A stretch of 64,000 nt of DNA from Pseudomonas fluorescens (GCF_001902145.1 NZ_MRST01000026.1:52244-116243); one strand, 5' to 3'; shown: positions 33,787-42,834, numbered from the stretch's first letter. Numbers and translations are program-made. Notes: generated by a model not told the origin, from the sequence alone.

Positions 33787-35748
33787 ATGCAGCACGATAA
33801 CGACAAAAACACTGCGGTCACTGTTATGAGTAAAGCTGATGCATTCGCACAGGCGGGTAAAACCGCTGTGTTGCAGAACATCCACGGCACCCTGCAATTC
33901 CTGCGACGTTTCCCACCGTTCAACCAGATGGAACAGGCGCACCTGGCCTTCCTGGTGGAACAGTGCCAACTGCGTTTCTACGGCCCCGGCGACAGCATCC
34001 TCAAACCGTCGGGCGGCCCGGTCGAGCACTTTTATATCGTCAAGCAGGGCCGGGTCGTGGGTGAGCGGCCAGACTCGGCGGACACCACCTTTGAAATCGC
34101 CACCGGCGAATGCTTCCCCCTCGCCGCCCTGCTGGGTGAACGCGCTACCCGCACAGAACACAAAGCGGCTGAAGACACCTTCTGCCTGCAATTGAACAAG
34201 CCGGCCTTTATCAAGCTGTTCGCCCTTTCCAACCCGTTTCGTGATTTCGCCTTGCGCGGGGTCAGCAGCCTGCTCGACCAGGTCAACCAGCAGGTGCAGC
34301 AAAAAGCCGTGGAAACCCTCGGCACCCAATACTCCTTGAATACCCGCCTGGGTGAATTGGCCATGCGCCACCCGGTCACCTGCAGCCCGCACACCCCGTT
34401 GCGCGAAGCGGTGACCTTGATGCACGAACAGCAGGTCGGCAGCATTGTGATCATCAACGAACACAAGGCGCCCCTGGGCATCTTCACCCTGCGCGATCTG
34501 CGCCAGGTGGTCGCCGATGGCACCAGCGATTTCAGCCAGGGCATTGCCGGGCACATGACCCAGGCACCGTTCTACCTGAGCCCGGAGCACAGCGCTTTCG
34601 ACGCAGCCATCGCCATGACCGAGCGGCATATCGCCCATGTGTGCCTGGTGCAAGATCAGCGCCTGTGTGGCGTGGTCTCCGAGCGTGACTTGTTTTCCTT
34701 GCAGCGTGTGGACCTGGTGCACCTGGCCCGCACCATCCGCAACGCGCCCCGGGTGGAAAACCTGGTGGCGATTCGCGGTGAAATCGGCCAGTTGGTGGAG
34801 CGCATGCTCGCCCATGGCGCCTCATCCACCCAGATCACCCATATCATTACGCTGCTAAACGACCACACCGTGTGCCGGGTGATCGAGCTGACCCTCGCGG
34901 AAAAAGGCGACCCCGGTGTGCCCTTCAGTTGGCTGTGTTTTGGCAGCGAAGGCCGCCGCGAACAAACGCTGTACACCGACCAGGACAACGGCATCCTGTT
35001 CGAGGCCAAGGACGCCGTCGAAGCTGCTGACATGCGTGAGCGCTTGCTGCCGCTGGCGCAGCACATCAACCAAAGCCTGGCGCTGTGCGGCTTCAGCCTG
35101 TGCAAGGGCAATATCATGGCCGGCAACCCCGAGCTGTGCTTGTCCCGCGTGGAGTGGGCGCGGCGCTTCGGCGCGTTCATTCGTGAGGCGACGCCAGAAA
35201 ACCTGCTGGGCTCAAGCATCTATTTTGACTTGCGCGTGGTGTGGGGCGATGAGCGCGGTTGCGAACAACTGCGCCAGGGCATTCTCGATCAGGTGGCGGA
35301 CAACCGCTTGTTCCAACGCATGTTGGCCGAAAACTCGCTACTGCGGCGCCCGCCGGTGGGGCGTTTCCGCGAGTTCGTGCTGACCCGCAAAAATGGCGAA
35401 AAAGCCACCCTCGACCTCAAGGTGCAGGGCCTTACGCCCTTTGTAGACGGCGCGCGCCTGTTGGCCTTGGCCAATGGCATCCACGCCAACAACACCCTGG
35501 AACGCCTGCGCCAGTTGGTGGACAAGGCCGTGATCGAGCCTCTGGATGGCGCCGCCTATGAAGAGGCCTACCACTTTATCCAGCAGACCCGCATGCAGCA
35601 GCATCAATTGCAGACCCGTGAGAACCTGCCCTATTCCAACCGCGTCGACCCCGACAGCCTCAACCACCTGGACCGGCGCATCCTGCGTGAGTCCCTGCGC
35701 CAGGCCCAACGCCTGCAAAGCAGCTTGAGCTTGCGGTATCAACTGTGA
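33787..35748 (+). CDS. cNMP-binding / CBS / DUF294 nucleotidyltransferase-like signalling protein
   Basis: A 653-residue protein with domains in order: a CRP-type cyclic-nucleotide-binding fold (about 35-150), paired CBS domains (about 175-300; MRHPVTCSPHTPLREAV, HMTQAPFYLSPEH), a GlnD-like DUF294 nucleotidyltransferase domain (about 375-460; GSEGRREQTLYTDQDNG), and a C-terminal helical DUF294_C domain. The combination suggests regulation by adenine nucleotides of a nucleotidyl-transfer activity, but no substrate is known. It is usually found beside a DnaQ-like exonuclease in pseudomonads, and here it overlaps one by 4 bases. AGGAG precedes the ATG at 33787. Confidence 0.88.
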   Translation: MQHDNDKNTAVTVMSKADAFAQAGKTAVLQNIHGTLQFLRRFPPFNQMEQAHLAFLVEQCQLRFYGPGDSILKPSGGPVEHFYIVKQGRVVGERPDSADTTFEIATGECFPLAALLGERATRTEHKAAEDTFCLQLNKPAFIKLFALSNPFRDFALRGVSSLLDQVNQQVQQKAVETLGTQYSLNTRLGELAMRHPVTCSPHTPLREAVTLMHEQQVGSIVIINEHKAPLGIFTLRDLRQVVADGTSDFSQGIAGHMTQAPFYLSPEHSAFDAAIAMTERHIAHVCLVQDQRLCGVVSERDLFSLQRVDLVHLARTIRNAPRVENLVAIRGEIGQLVERMLAHGASSTQITHIITLLNDHTVCRVIELTLAEKGDPGVPFSWLCFGSEGRREQTLYTDQDNGILFEAKDAVEAADMRERLLPLAQHINQSLALCGFSLCKGNIMAGNPELCLSRVEWARRFGAFIREATPENLLGSSIYFDLRVVWGDERGCEQLRQGILDQVADNRLFQRMLAENSLLRRPPVGRFREFVLTRKNGEKATLDLKVQGLTPFVDGARLLALANGIHANNTLERLRQLVDKAVIEPLDGAAYEEAYHFIQQTRMQQHQLQTRENLPYSNRVDPDSLNHLDRRILRESLRQAQRLQSSLSLRYQL

Positions 35749-36452
35749 GTTTGTTTGGCTGGCTGCGCGCCAAAAAACCTGGGCTCAACGCTGCGCAACA
35801 GCAGCGCCTGGAACAGTTACCCAAGCCCGCCGAACTGGGCAACGGCCCATTGCGCAGCCAGCGCTGGGTAGTGGTGGACCTGGAAACCAGCGGCCTGAAC
35901 CTTCACCGCGACCAGGTGCTGTCCATCGGCGCCGTGGTCATCGAAGACGGTGCGGTGGATTTCTCCCAACTGTTCGAACGCACCCTGCAGCGCACCGACA
36001 CCAAGCTCAGCCCCAGTGTGCTGATCCACGGGCTGGGGCCCAGTGCAATCGCCGCTGGCAGCGACCCGACCGAGGCGTTGCTGGATTTCATGGCGTTCGT
36101 GGGCGACAGTCCGCTGCTGGCCTTCCATGCGCCATTTGATCAACACATGCTGTGCCGGGCGCTGAAGGACAGCCTGGGATATCGCCTGGCCCATCCGTTC
36201 CTGGATGTAGCAGACCTGGCCCCGCTGTTATGCCCAGAGGCGCATATCCGCGAAGCCGGGCTGGATGACTGGCTCAACCACTTCAAGCTACAGGCCGGCG
36301 AACGCCACCATGCCAGCGCCGATGCATTGGCGACGGCGGAGCTGATGCTGATCCTGTTCAGCCGTGCGCGGCAGCAACAGATCGACACGCCCCTGGTGCT
36401 GCAAGAGCGTTTGGCACAATGGAAACGGCGCAAACAGGCGCCATCGTTTTAA
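35745..36452 (+). CDS. DEDDh 3'-5' exonuclease (DnaQ-like)
   Basis: A 235-residue exonuclease-fold protein. ExoI is VVVDLETSGLNLHRDQVLS near residue 45 (D and E ligands), ExoII is AFHAPFDQHMLCRAL near residue 125, and ExoIII includes HHASADALATAEL near residue 185 with the DEDDh histidine. It is translated from a GTG overlapping the upstream stop (GTGA), so it is coupled to the DUF294 protein. It is not the DNA polymerase III epsilon subunit, which is encoded elsewhere. Confidence 0.88.
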   Translation: MSLFGWLRAKKPGLNAAQQQRLEQLPKPAELGNGPLRSQRWVVVDLETSGLNLHRDQVLSIGAVVIEDGAVDFSQLFERTLQRTDTKLSPSVLIHGLGPSAIAAGSDPTEALLDFMAFVGDSPLLAFHAPFDQHMLCRALKDSLGYRLAHPFLDVADLAPLLCPEAHIREAGLDDWLNHFKLQAGERHHASADALATAELMLILFSRARQQQIDTPLVLQERLAQWKRRKQAPSF

Positions 36453-36505
36453 TGTCATCACCCGACAGACGCCAATTGCGCCCACCCCACGCCTCTGACA
36501 CAATC

Positions 36506-36524
36506 GCGAATAATTCTCGTTAGT
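36506..36524. promoter_or_regulatory. Fur-box-like sequence upstream of the ECF sigma gene
   Basis: GCGAATAATTCTCGTTAGT matches the 19-bp Fur consensus at about 11 positions, including the AAT and GTTA-like half sites. It is 22 bases before the sigma factor start. Iron repression of fecI-type sigma genes by Fur is the rule in Pseudomonas. Confidence 0.6.
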
Positions 36525-36546
36525 TTAAACCTTATTCGGTGATGCC

Positions 36547-37065
36547 TTGTCGTCGGTCCATACCCCACGCAGTGAGCTTGTTGGTGCGTTGTATCGCGAC
36601 CACCGTGGCTGGCTGTTGGCGTGGCTGCGACGTAACGTGGGGTGCCCAAGCCGTGCCGAAGACCTGAGCCAGGACACCTTCATGCGCCTGCTGGGCCGTG
36701 ATGAGTTGCGCGAGCCCCGCGAACCGCGGGCGTTCCTGGTGGCCATCGCCAAGGGTTTGCTGTTTGACTATTTCCGTCGTGCGGCCCTGGAACAGGCCTA
36801 CCTCACCGAATTGATGCTGATCCCGGAAAACGAACAGCCTTCGCCGGAAGCCCAGCAACTGATCCTCGAAGACCTCAAGGCCATCGACCGCCTGCTCGGC
36901 AAGTTGTCGAGCAAGGCCCGCGCCGCGTTCCTCTATAACCGCCTCGACGGCCTGGGCCATGCCGAGATCGCCCAGCGCCTGGGGGTTTCGGTGCCGCGCG
37001 TGCGCCAATACCTGGCCCAGGGCATTCGCCAGTGCTACATCGCACTGTATGGCGAGCCGTCGTGA
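36547..37065 (+). CDS. FecI-family ECF sigma factor (iron starvation type)
   Basis: A 172-residue ECF sigma factor. Region 2 is at about residues 12-80 (LYRDHRGWLLAWLRRNV, SRAEDLSQDTFMRLL), and region 4 at about 110-165 (FLYNRLDGLGHAEIAQRLGV). It directs RNA polymerase to the receptor gene downstream when its FecR partner relays a siderophore signal. The start is a TTG at 36547 (MSSVHTP), preceded by GGTGATG; no ATG is in frame. Its stop overlaps the fecR start as GTGA. Confidence 0.92.
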   Translation: MSSVHTPRSELVGALYRDHRGWLLAWLRRNVGCPSRAEDLSQDTFMRLLGRDELREPREPRAFLVAIAKGLLFDYFRRAALEQAYLTELMLIPENEQPSPEAQQLILEDLKAIDRLLGKLSSKARAAFLYNRLDGLGHAEIAQRLGVSVPRVRQYLAQGIRQCYIALYGEPS

Positions 37066-38030
37066 CCGCGATCGGCTCCAAACCGGTGTCGTCGCGCGTG
37101 CTGGATGCCGCGATTGCCTGGCAACTGTCCCTCGACTCGGGCGACGGCAGCGCGGTGGAACAGGAAGAGTTCAGCAAGTGGCTGGCCAGCGATGAGGAAC
37201 ACGCTCGCGCCTGGCGCCAGTTGGGCATGCTCGACCAGCGTTTCAGTGTGGCCTCGGGCCCGGCTCGGGCGGCGCTGCTGCAGTCGCGCCACGGCATTCG
37301 CCAGCGCGTGCGCAAGCTGGGCCGGGGCCTGGCCAGTATCGTGCTGGTGTGCGGCCTGGCGCTGTTTGCCGGTGAGCGTTACGTGCCTATTCACTATTGG
37401 CTGGCCGACCAGCGCACCGCCACCGGTGAACAGCGCACGCTGAAGCTGGCGGACGGCACGCGGATCAACCTCAACACCCACAGCGCCATTGATGTGCGCT
37501 TCGACGAAACACGCCGCTTGATCGTGTTGCAGGCAGGCGAAATTTTCGTCGAAACCGGCCACGACGATTCGCGCCCTTTCTACGTGCAAACCCGCGACGG
37601 CAGCCTGCGGGCCCTGGGTACCCGCTTTATCGTCAAGCGCGAAGACGACGCCACGCGCCTGAGTGTGTTGCAGTCAGCCGTGGCCGCCCAGCCCGAGGCG
37701 TTGCACCAGGAACAGGTGTTCAAGGCGGGCCAGCAGGTGCTGATGCGCAGCGACGGCCTTGGCCCGCTGCTGGCCGTCACTCCCGCCACCGATGCATGGA
37801 CCCGCGGCATGCTGGTGGTCGACAACGCCCGGCTGGGGGATGTGATCGAGGAATTGGCGCGCTATCGCACCGGCTACCTGGGGGTGGATAAGAACGTGGC
37901 CGACCTGCGCATCACCGGCAGCTTCCCGCTGCACGACACCACGTTGGCATTGAATGCGCTGTTGCCGACTTTGCCGGTGCAGATCGAGCAGCACACGTCG
38001 TGGTGGGTGACCGTCAAGGGTAAGCCTTAG
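37062..38030 (+). CDS. FecR-family anti-sigma/regulator
   Basis: A 322-residue membrane protein. The N-terminal cytoplasmic anti-sigma domain (residues 1-85) begins with the DUF4880-like AAIAWQLSLDSGD; one transmembrane helix is at about 89-104 (GLASIVLVCGLALFAG); the periplasmic FecR domain follows (LADGTRINLNTHSAIDVRF, QTRDGSLRALGTRFIVKRE). A C-terminal STN-like segment contacts the N-terminal domain of the TonB receptor. It starts at a GTG overlapping the sigma gene stop. It forms a sigma-regulator-receptor module with its neighbours. Confidence 0.92.
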   Translation: MTAIGSKPVSSRVLDAAIAWQLSLDSGDGSAVEQEEFSKWLASDEEHARAWRQLGMLDQRFSVASGPARAALLQSRHGIRQRVRKLGRGLASIVLVCGLALFAGERYVPIHYWLADQRTATGEQRTLKLADGTRINLNTHSAIDVRFDETRRLIVLQAGEIFVETGHDDSRPFYVQTRDGSLRALGTRFIVKREDDATRLSVLQSAVAAQPEALHQEQVFKAGQQVLMRSDGLGPLLAVTPATDAWTRGMLVVDNARLGDVIEELARYRTGYLGVDKNVADLRITGSFPLHDTTLALNALLPTLPVQIEQHTSWWVTVKGKP

Positions 38031-38055
38031 GTCCTGCAGCGCCTGGGCGATTGTT

Positions 38056-38127
38056 ATCGCAGGCAAGCCAGCTCCCACATTTTGAATTGCGAACACCATC
38101 AACTGTGGGAGCTGGCTTGCCTGCGAT
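38056..38127. repeat. Two-armed REP element of the GGAGCTGGCTTGCC class (72 bp)
   Basis: ATCGCAGGCAAGCCAGCTCC and GGAGCTGGCTTGCCTGCGAT are near-perfect inverted arms with CCCACA/TGTGGG facing inward. It belongs to a different REP family from the GCGAGC-type elements. It lies between fecR and the receptor gene. Confidence 0.9.
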
Positions 38128-38237
38128 GAGGCCCTCAAGCACACCTGCGAAAAATATTTTCACTCACCCCTATCACTTTTCGATTCTCGCTCGGCACCTA
38201 GGCAATTGAGAAATATTTCCATTCAGGAGCCGCCCTT

Positions 38238-40667
38238 ATGTCCCGCACGCTAGACACCTTGTTGCGCCCCAGCCTGTTAGCCGTGGCGATCGCCCTCAGC
38301 GCACCGCTCGCCAGCACCCCGCTGATCGCCGCCGAACAAGCCTCCAGTGTGCGCGCCTATAACCTGCCCGCTGCGTCCCTGGCCACCACTCTGAACCAGA
38401 TCGCCAGCCAGGCCGGCCTGGCGCTGACCCTCAACCCCGCACTCGCTGCCGGCAAGACCTCGGCGCCGGTCAAGGGCCAGTTCGATGCGCAGGGCGCGTT
38501 GCGTGAGGCCTTGCGCGGTACTGGCTTGCAGTTGGAACAAAGCAGTGCGGGCACTTACACCCTGATGCCGGTTCCGGAAGGCGTCGTTGCCTTGCCGACC
38601 ACCAACATCACCGGCCAAGGCAGCTATGAAAGCGCTTGGGGGCCGGTGGAAGGATATGTAGCAAAGCGCACCGCCGCCGGCACCAAAACCGATACCGCGC
38701 TGGTCGAGGCGCCACGCTCGATTTCGGTGGCCACTCGCGAGCAGATGCAGGACCGCAACGTCCAGAACCTAGACGATGCCGTCAAATACATGCCCGGCAT
38801 CGTGTCCGCCAGCTACGGCAGCGACACCCGTTACGACTGGATGCGCGTGCGCGGCTTCGAGCCGACGCAATTCCTCGATGGCCTGCCACTGCCCCGTGGC
38901 GTGTACGCCAACCCGAAAGCCGAAACCTGGAACCTCGACCGCCTCGCCCTGCTGCGCGGTCCGGCCTCGTCAGTCTATGGCCAGACTCCTCCGGGCGGCC
39001 TGCTGGATATGGTCAGCCGCCGCCCCAGCGCTGAATCGAGCCACGCCATCCAGATGCAATACGGCAGTGACAACTACCGCCAGATCAATTTCGAAAGCAC
39101 TGGCAAGATCGATGATGAGGGCCAGTTTCTCTACAGCGTTGGCGGCGTGGTGCGCGATGCCGGTACCCAGGTCGATCACATCGACAACAAGCGGTACAAC
39201 ATCGCACCGAGCTTGACCTGGAATATCGACACCGATACCAAGCTGACCTTGCTGTCACAGTTCACCCGTGACGATACCGGCACCACCAGCCAGTTCCTGC
39301 CGATCCAGGGCACCAAAATCAAATCGCCGCTAGGCGAGGTTTCCCACCACAAGAACCTCGGCGACCCGAACTACGATTTCTACGACCGCACCTACTACGC
39401 CTTGGGCTACGCGTTCGAGCACCGCTTCAACGATACCTGGCAATTCAAGCAGAACCTGCGCTACACCAAATCCGAGTTGGCGTTCCAGCAACTGACGGTA
39501 GGCTCGTTTGCCTTCTCCCCCGCCGATGCCAATGGCGACATCAGCCGCTCTTCGACCAATGTGGACGAGGACATCAGCCAGTTCGCGGTGGACAACAACT
39601 TCCAGGCTGACTTTGCCACTGGCGACATCTCCCACACCGTGCTGCTGGGTCTGGATCATCAACGCACCGACACCTCGTACCTGGCGATTTTCGGCGACGG
39701 TGGCACCACGAACATCTTTAACCCGGTCTATGGCCAGCCGATCGTGCGCCCGGCGCGCTCCACCGCGTTCTACGATTACAACCAGAAAACCGTGCAGACC
39801 GGCCTTTACGTGCAGGACCAGATGGCCCTGGACAACTGGCGCCTGACGCTTGGTGGTCGTGAAGACTGGGTGCACCAGGGCACCACCTACCTCAACAAGA
39901 ACGACGCGACCAATACCGACCGCAGCAAGAATTTCAGTGGCAACGCGGCGCTGAGCTATGTATTCGACTCGGGCTTTGTCCCCTACCTCTCGTACGCCGA
40001 GTCGTTCCAGCCTGCGAGCAACGCCAGCGTCGATCCCCTCCAGTCGTTCAAGCCGACGGAAGGCAAGCAGTGGGAGTTGGGGGTCAAATACCAGCCACCC
40101 GGCTCCAACACCCTGCTTAGTGCGGCAGTCTACGACCTGACCCAGAAGAACGTGCAAGTCACCAGCTTCCAGTCCGGTGGCGCCTCAGTGACCGACCAGA
40201 CCGGAGAAGTAAAGGTCAAGGGACTGGAGCTGGAAGCCGTGTCTGATGTGACCGAAAACCTCAAGGTCATCGCGGCCTACACCCTGGCCAAGTCCGAGGT
40301 GCAAAAAGGTCAGTACAAAGGCAACCGCCTGCAACTGATGCCTAACCAGCAAGCGTCCCTGTGGACCGACTACACCTGGCACACCGGCGCCCTCGACGGT
40401 TTCGGTATCGGCTTCGGCGCACGCTACACCGGCAATACCTATGGCGACCAAGCCAATACCTGGGCCGGCAAGGCCAACGCCTACACCGTGTTCGACGGCT
40501 CCGTGCATTACGACCTCGGTCGCCTGGACAACAGCCTCAAGGGTGCGTCGGTGAAAGTGAACGCGACCAACCTGTTCAACAAAGACTACATTTCCACCTG
40601 TGATGGCTCCTATTGCTACTTCGGCGACCAACGCAGCGTCGTCGCCAGCGCCACCTACCAGTGGTAA
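38238..40667 (+). CDS. TonB-dependent siderophore receptor with signalling (STN) domain, FiuA/FoxA-like
   Basis: An 809-residue outer-membrane receptor. The signal peptide spans ~1-31; the STN signalling domain ~38-110 (YNLPAASLATTLNQIASQAG) binds FecR; the plug is ~145-280 (EAPRSISVATREQM, RGFEPTQFLDGLPLPRG, GPASSVYGQTPPGG); a 22-strand barrel follows and ends in ASATYQW, with the terminal aromatic residue required for assembly. The loop STCDGSYCYFGD near the end is typical of the hydroxamate (ferrichrome/ferrioxamine) receptors FiuA and FoxA. The ligand cannot be fixed from sequence. It lies behind the sigma/FecR pair that should control it. Confidence 0.93.
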   Translation: MSRTLDTLLRPSLLAVAIALSAPLASTPLIAAEQASSVRAYNLPAASLATTLNQIASQAGLALTLNPALAAGKTSAPVKGQFDAQGALREALRGTGLQLEQSSAGTYTLMPVPEGVVALPTTNITGQGSYESAWGPVEGYVAKRTAAGTKTDTALVEAPRSISVATREQMQDRNVQNLDDAVKYMPGIVSASYGSDTRYDWMRVRGFEPTQFLDGLPLPRGVYANPKAETWNLDRLALLRGPASSVYGQTPPGGLLDMVSRRPSAESSHAIQMQYGSDNYRQINFESTGKIDDEGQFLYSVGGVVRDAGTQVDHIDNKRYNIAPSLTWNIDTDTKLTLLSQFTRDDTGTTSQFLPIQGTKIKSPLGEVSHHKNLGDPNYDFYDRTYYALGYAFEHRFNDTWQFKQNLRYTKSELAFQQLTVGSFAFSPADANGDISRSSTNVDEDISQFAVDNNFQADFATGDISHTVLLGLDHQRTDTSYLAIFGDGGTTNIFNPVYGQPIVRPARSTAFYDYNQKTVQTGLYVQDQMALDNWRLTLGGREDWVHQGTTYLNKNDATNTDRSKNFSGNAALSYVFDSGFVPYLSYAESFQPASNASVDPLQSFKPTEGKQWELGVKYQPPGSNTLLSAAVYDLTQKNVQVTSFQSGGASVTDQTGEVKVKGLELEAVSDVTENLKVIAAYTLAKSEVQKGQYKGNRLQLMPNQQASLWTDYTWHTGALDGFGIGFGARYTGNTYGDQANTWAGKANAYTVFDGSVHYDLGRLDNSLKGASVKVNATNLFNKDYISTCDGSYCYFGDQRSVVASATYQW

Positions 40668-40687
40668 TCAGCTGAGCTAACCATCAG

Positions 40688-40708
40688 GCCGCCCGACAGG
40701 GCGGCTTT
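40688..40708 (+). terminator. Hairpin after the TonB receptor gene
   Basis: GCCGCCC-GACA-GGGCGGC followed by TTT, 20 bases past the receptor stop. The short T-tract suggests a partial terminator before the PepSY gene. Confidence 0.6.
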
Positions 40709-40729
40709 GGTGCATCTGAAGGCTAGATA

Positions 40730-41833
40730 ATGAAAAGCAAAACCATCCGCCGCTGGTCCTTCATCCACACCTGGACCAGCCTGATCTGCACCGTATTCCT
40801 GCTGTTGCTCGCCCTCACCGGCCTGCCGTTGGTGTTTCACCACGAGATCGACCACCTGCTGGGCAATGAGCCGGAACTTGCGCAGATGCCCGCCGATACG
40901 CCCCGGCTCAACCTTGAGCAGCTTGTGGCTAAAGCCCAGGCCCATCGGCCCGGCGAGGCCATGCAGTACCTTGCCTGGGACGAAGACGACAACAACGGCG
41001 TGATCGCGATCATGGCGGCCACAGCCGGCACTGAGCCAAATTCGTCGCACACCTTCATGCTCGATGCCCGCACTGGCGAAACCGTCGAAATGCCGTCTGC
41101 CAATGGAGGCTTCACTCTGTTCCTGCTGCGCCTGCATGTGGATATGTTTGCCGGCCTGCCCGGCAAGTTGTTGCTGGCGTTCATGGGCGTTCTGTTTGTG
41201 CTGGCGATTATCTCGGGCACGGTGTTGTACCTGCCATTCATGCGTCGCTTGAAGTTCGCCACCGTGCGCCAGGACAAGTCCACCCGTTTGCGCTGGCTCG
41301 ACCTGCACAACCTGATCGGCGTGGTCACTTTGACCTGGGCGCTGGTAGTGGGTGTAACCGGCGTGATCAGCGCCTGCGCCGACCTGATCATCGCGGCGTG
41401 GCGCGAGGACAGCCTCAGCGCCATGATCGAACCCTACAAGAACGCCCCGCCGCTGACCCAGCGCGCGCCCGCCACGGAGCTGTTGAGCATTGCCGCCAAG
41501 GCCGCGCCCGGTATGGAGCCAGACTTTATCGCCTTCCCCGGCACGCGTTTTTCCAGCGAACATCACTACGCCGTGTTCATGAAGGGCAGCACGCACCTGA
41601 CCTCCCATTTGCTGACACCGGTACTGATCGACGCCAGCACCCTGGCCGTCACCGCCATCGCCGAACGGCCGTGGTACATGGATGCCATGGGCATGTCCCA
41701 ACCCCTGCATTTCGGTGATTACGGTGGCATGCCGATGAAGGTCCTGTGGGCGGTGCTGGATGTGCTGACCATCATCGTGCTGATGAGTGGCATTTACTTA
41801 TGGATCGTACGGCGCAAGGCGGCCAAGGTATGA
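40730..41833 (+). CDS. PepSY-associated transmembrane (iron-uptake) protein
   Basis: A 367-residue inner-membrane protein with four transmembrane segments: about 14-37 (TWTSLICTVFLLLLALTG), 140-165, 190-215 and 340-360. PepSY domains lie between them, with WSFIHTWTSL and RWLDLHNLIGVVTL histidine-bearing helices. Such proteins accompany siderophore receptors (for example FoxB) and are thought to reduce ferric iron from siderophores. It is 62 bases behind the receptor and overlaps the next small gene by 4 bases. Confidence 0.88.
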   Translation: MKSKTIRRWSFIHTWTSLICTVFLLLLALTGLPLVFHHEIDHLLGNEPELAQMPADTPRLNLEQLVAKAQAHRPGEAMQYLAWDEDDNNGVIAIMAATAGTEPNSSHTFMLDARTGETVEMPSANGGFTLFLLRLHVDMFAGLPGKLLLAFMGVLFVLAIISGTVLYLPFMRRLKFATVRQDKSTRLRWLDLHNLIGVVTLTWALVVGVTGVISACADLIIAAWREDSLSAMIEPYKNAPPLTQRAPATELLSIAAKAAPGMEPDFIAFPGTRFSSEHHYAVFMKGSTHLTSHLLTPVLIDASTLAVTAIAERPWYMDAMGMSQPLHFGDYGGMPMKVLWAVLDVLTIIVLMSGIYLWIVRRKAAKV

Positions 41834-42000
41834 AGCCGCGGCAGTCGAATTTCTGGAAGGTCTTTGCCATACCGCTGGGGGTTGGCCTGCTCAGTGCCGC
41901 CGGGTTGTTTGCGGCGTTGCTGGGCGATGGGTGGTGGGATTCGTTGAGTTGGATCGGGTTGGGCATACCAGTGGCCATCGCCGTCTACAAACTACTGTAG
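41830..42000 (+). CDS. Small two-helix membrane protein of the siderophore operon
   Basis: A 56-residue protein, MKPRQSNFWKVFAIPLGVGL and then two hydrophobic segments separated by DGWWDS. It starts at an ATG overlapping the PepSY stop (ATGA), so it is translated with it. The function is not known; partners of PepSY proteins in iron operons often include such short membrane peptides. Its last codons, CTA-CTG-TAG, run into a REPIN whose TGTAG supplies the stop codon. Confidence 0.8.
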   Translation: MKPRQSNFWKVFAIPLGVGLLSAAGLFAALLGDGWWDSLSWIGLGIPVAIAVYKLL

Positions 42001-42095
42001 GAGCGAGCTTGCTCGCGAAAAACCCGAGAGCACCGCGTTAAACCAGGCGAGCTGCGTTATCGTTGGCGTTATTCGCGAGCAAGCTCGCTCCTACA
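41996..42095. repeat. REPIN (100 bp)
   Basis: Inverted arms TGTAGGAGCGAGC and GCTCGCTCCTACA, with the core GCGTTATCGTTGGCG next to the right arm. The left arm provides the TAG stop of the small membrane protein; the right arm ends 12 bases before the GST start. Confidence 0.93.
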
Positions 42096-42106
42096 GAGGA
42101 ATGCCC

Positions 42107-42739
42107 ATGTCCGCCCCCAGCATGACCTTGTTCCACAACCCCGCTTCGCCCTTCGTACGTAAAGTGCGCGTGCTGCTGATCGAGACCGGCCAGCAGGGTC
42201 GTGTGGCCCTGCACGCGTGCCTGCCCACTCCGGTCAACCCGGATGCCGAAGTGCTGCAAGGCAACCCCGTGGGCAAGATCCCGGCCCTGCGCCTGGCCGA
42301 CGGTTCGGTATTGCACGACAGCCGGGTGATTCTCGATTACCTCGACCACCAGCATGTCGGCAACCCGCTGATCCCCCGCGACGGCTCGGCCCGCTGGCGG
42401 CGCCTGACCCTCGCCTCGATGGCTGACGGCATCATGGATGCCGCCGTGCTGGTACGTTACGAGACTGCCATGCGCCCGGTGGAGAAACACTGGGACCAAT
42501 GGTTGGACGAACAGCGCAACAAGATCCGCCGCGCCCTCGCCGAGCTGGAGCGAGACGCCACTGCCGAACTGGCCAGCCACTTCGACGTCGCCGCCATCAG
42601 CGTGGCCTGTGCCCTGGGCTATATCGACTTTCGCCATCCGGATCTGCAATGGCGCACAGATAACCCCAGGCTCGCCGCCTGGTACGCCGAAGTCAGCCAG
42701 CGGTCTTCGATGCAGCAGACTCAGCCGCCGGGTCTGTAG
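42107..42739 (+). CDS. Glutathione S-transferase family protein
   Basis: A 210-residue GST. The thioredoxin-like N-terminal domain (residues ~5-80) has the glutathione-site stretch NPASPFVRKVRVLL, the cis-proline region GKIPALRLADG and the Ser in LHDSRVILDYLD. A helical C-terminal domain follows. It lacks the features of a specific named class. The ATG at 42107 is preferred because GAGGA at 42096-42100 is six bases away; the ATG at 42101 directly abuts it. The final CTG-TAG is supplied by the next REPIN. Confidence 0.9.
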   Translation: MSAPSMTLFHNPASPFVRKVRVLLIETGQQGRVALHACLPTPVNPDAEVLQGNPVGKIPALRLADGSVLHDSRVILDYLDHQHVGNPLIPRDGSARWRRLTLASMADGIMDAAVLVRYETAMRPVEKHWDQWLDEQRNKIRRALAELERDATAELASHFDVAAISVACALGYIDFRHPDLQWRTDNPRLAAWYAEVSQRSSMQQTQPPGL

Positions 42740-42834
42740 GAGCGAGCTTGCTCGCGAAAATCGTCAACGATCACGCGGGTCATCTGGTTAAACGCGGTGG
42801 CCTTGCGTTCTTCGCGAGCAAGCTCGCTCCTACA
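42735..42834. repeat. REPIN (100 bp)
   Basis: Inverted arms TGTAGGAGCGAGC and GCTCGCTCCTACA, with the core CGTCAACGATCACGCGG next to the left arm. It provides the TAG stop (42737-42739) of the GST gene. It lies between convergent GST and creD genes, where it may act as a bidirectional terminator. Confidence 0.93.

Noticed and set aside
38202..38220. Second Fur-box-like sequence just before the TonB receptor gene
   Set aside because: About 11 of 19 matches, but it abuts the ribosome-binding site and is AT-rich by composition. Receptor control through the ECF sigma factor is the simpler explanation.
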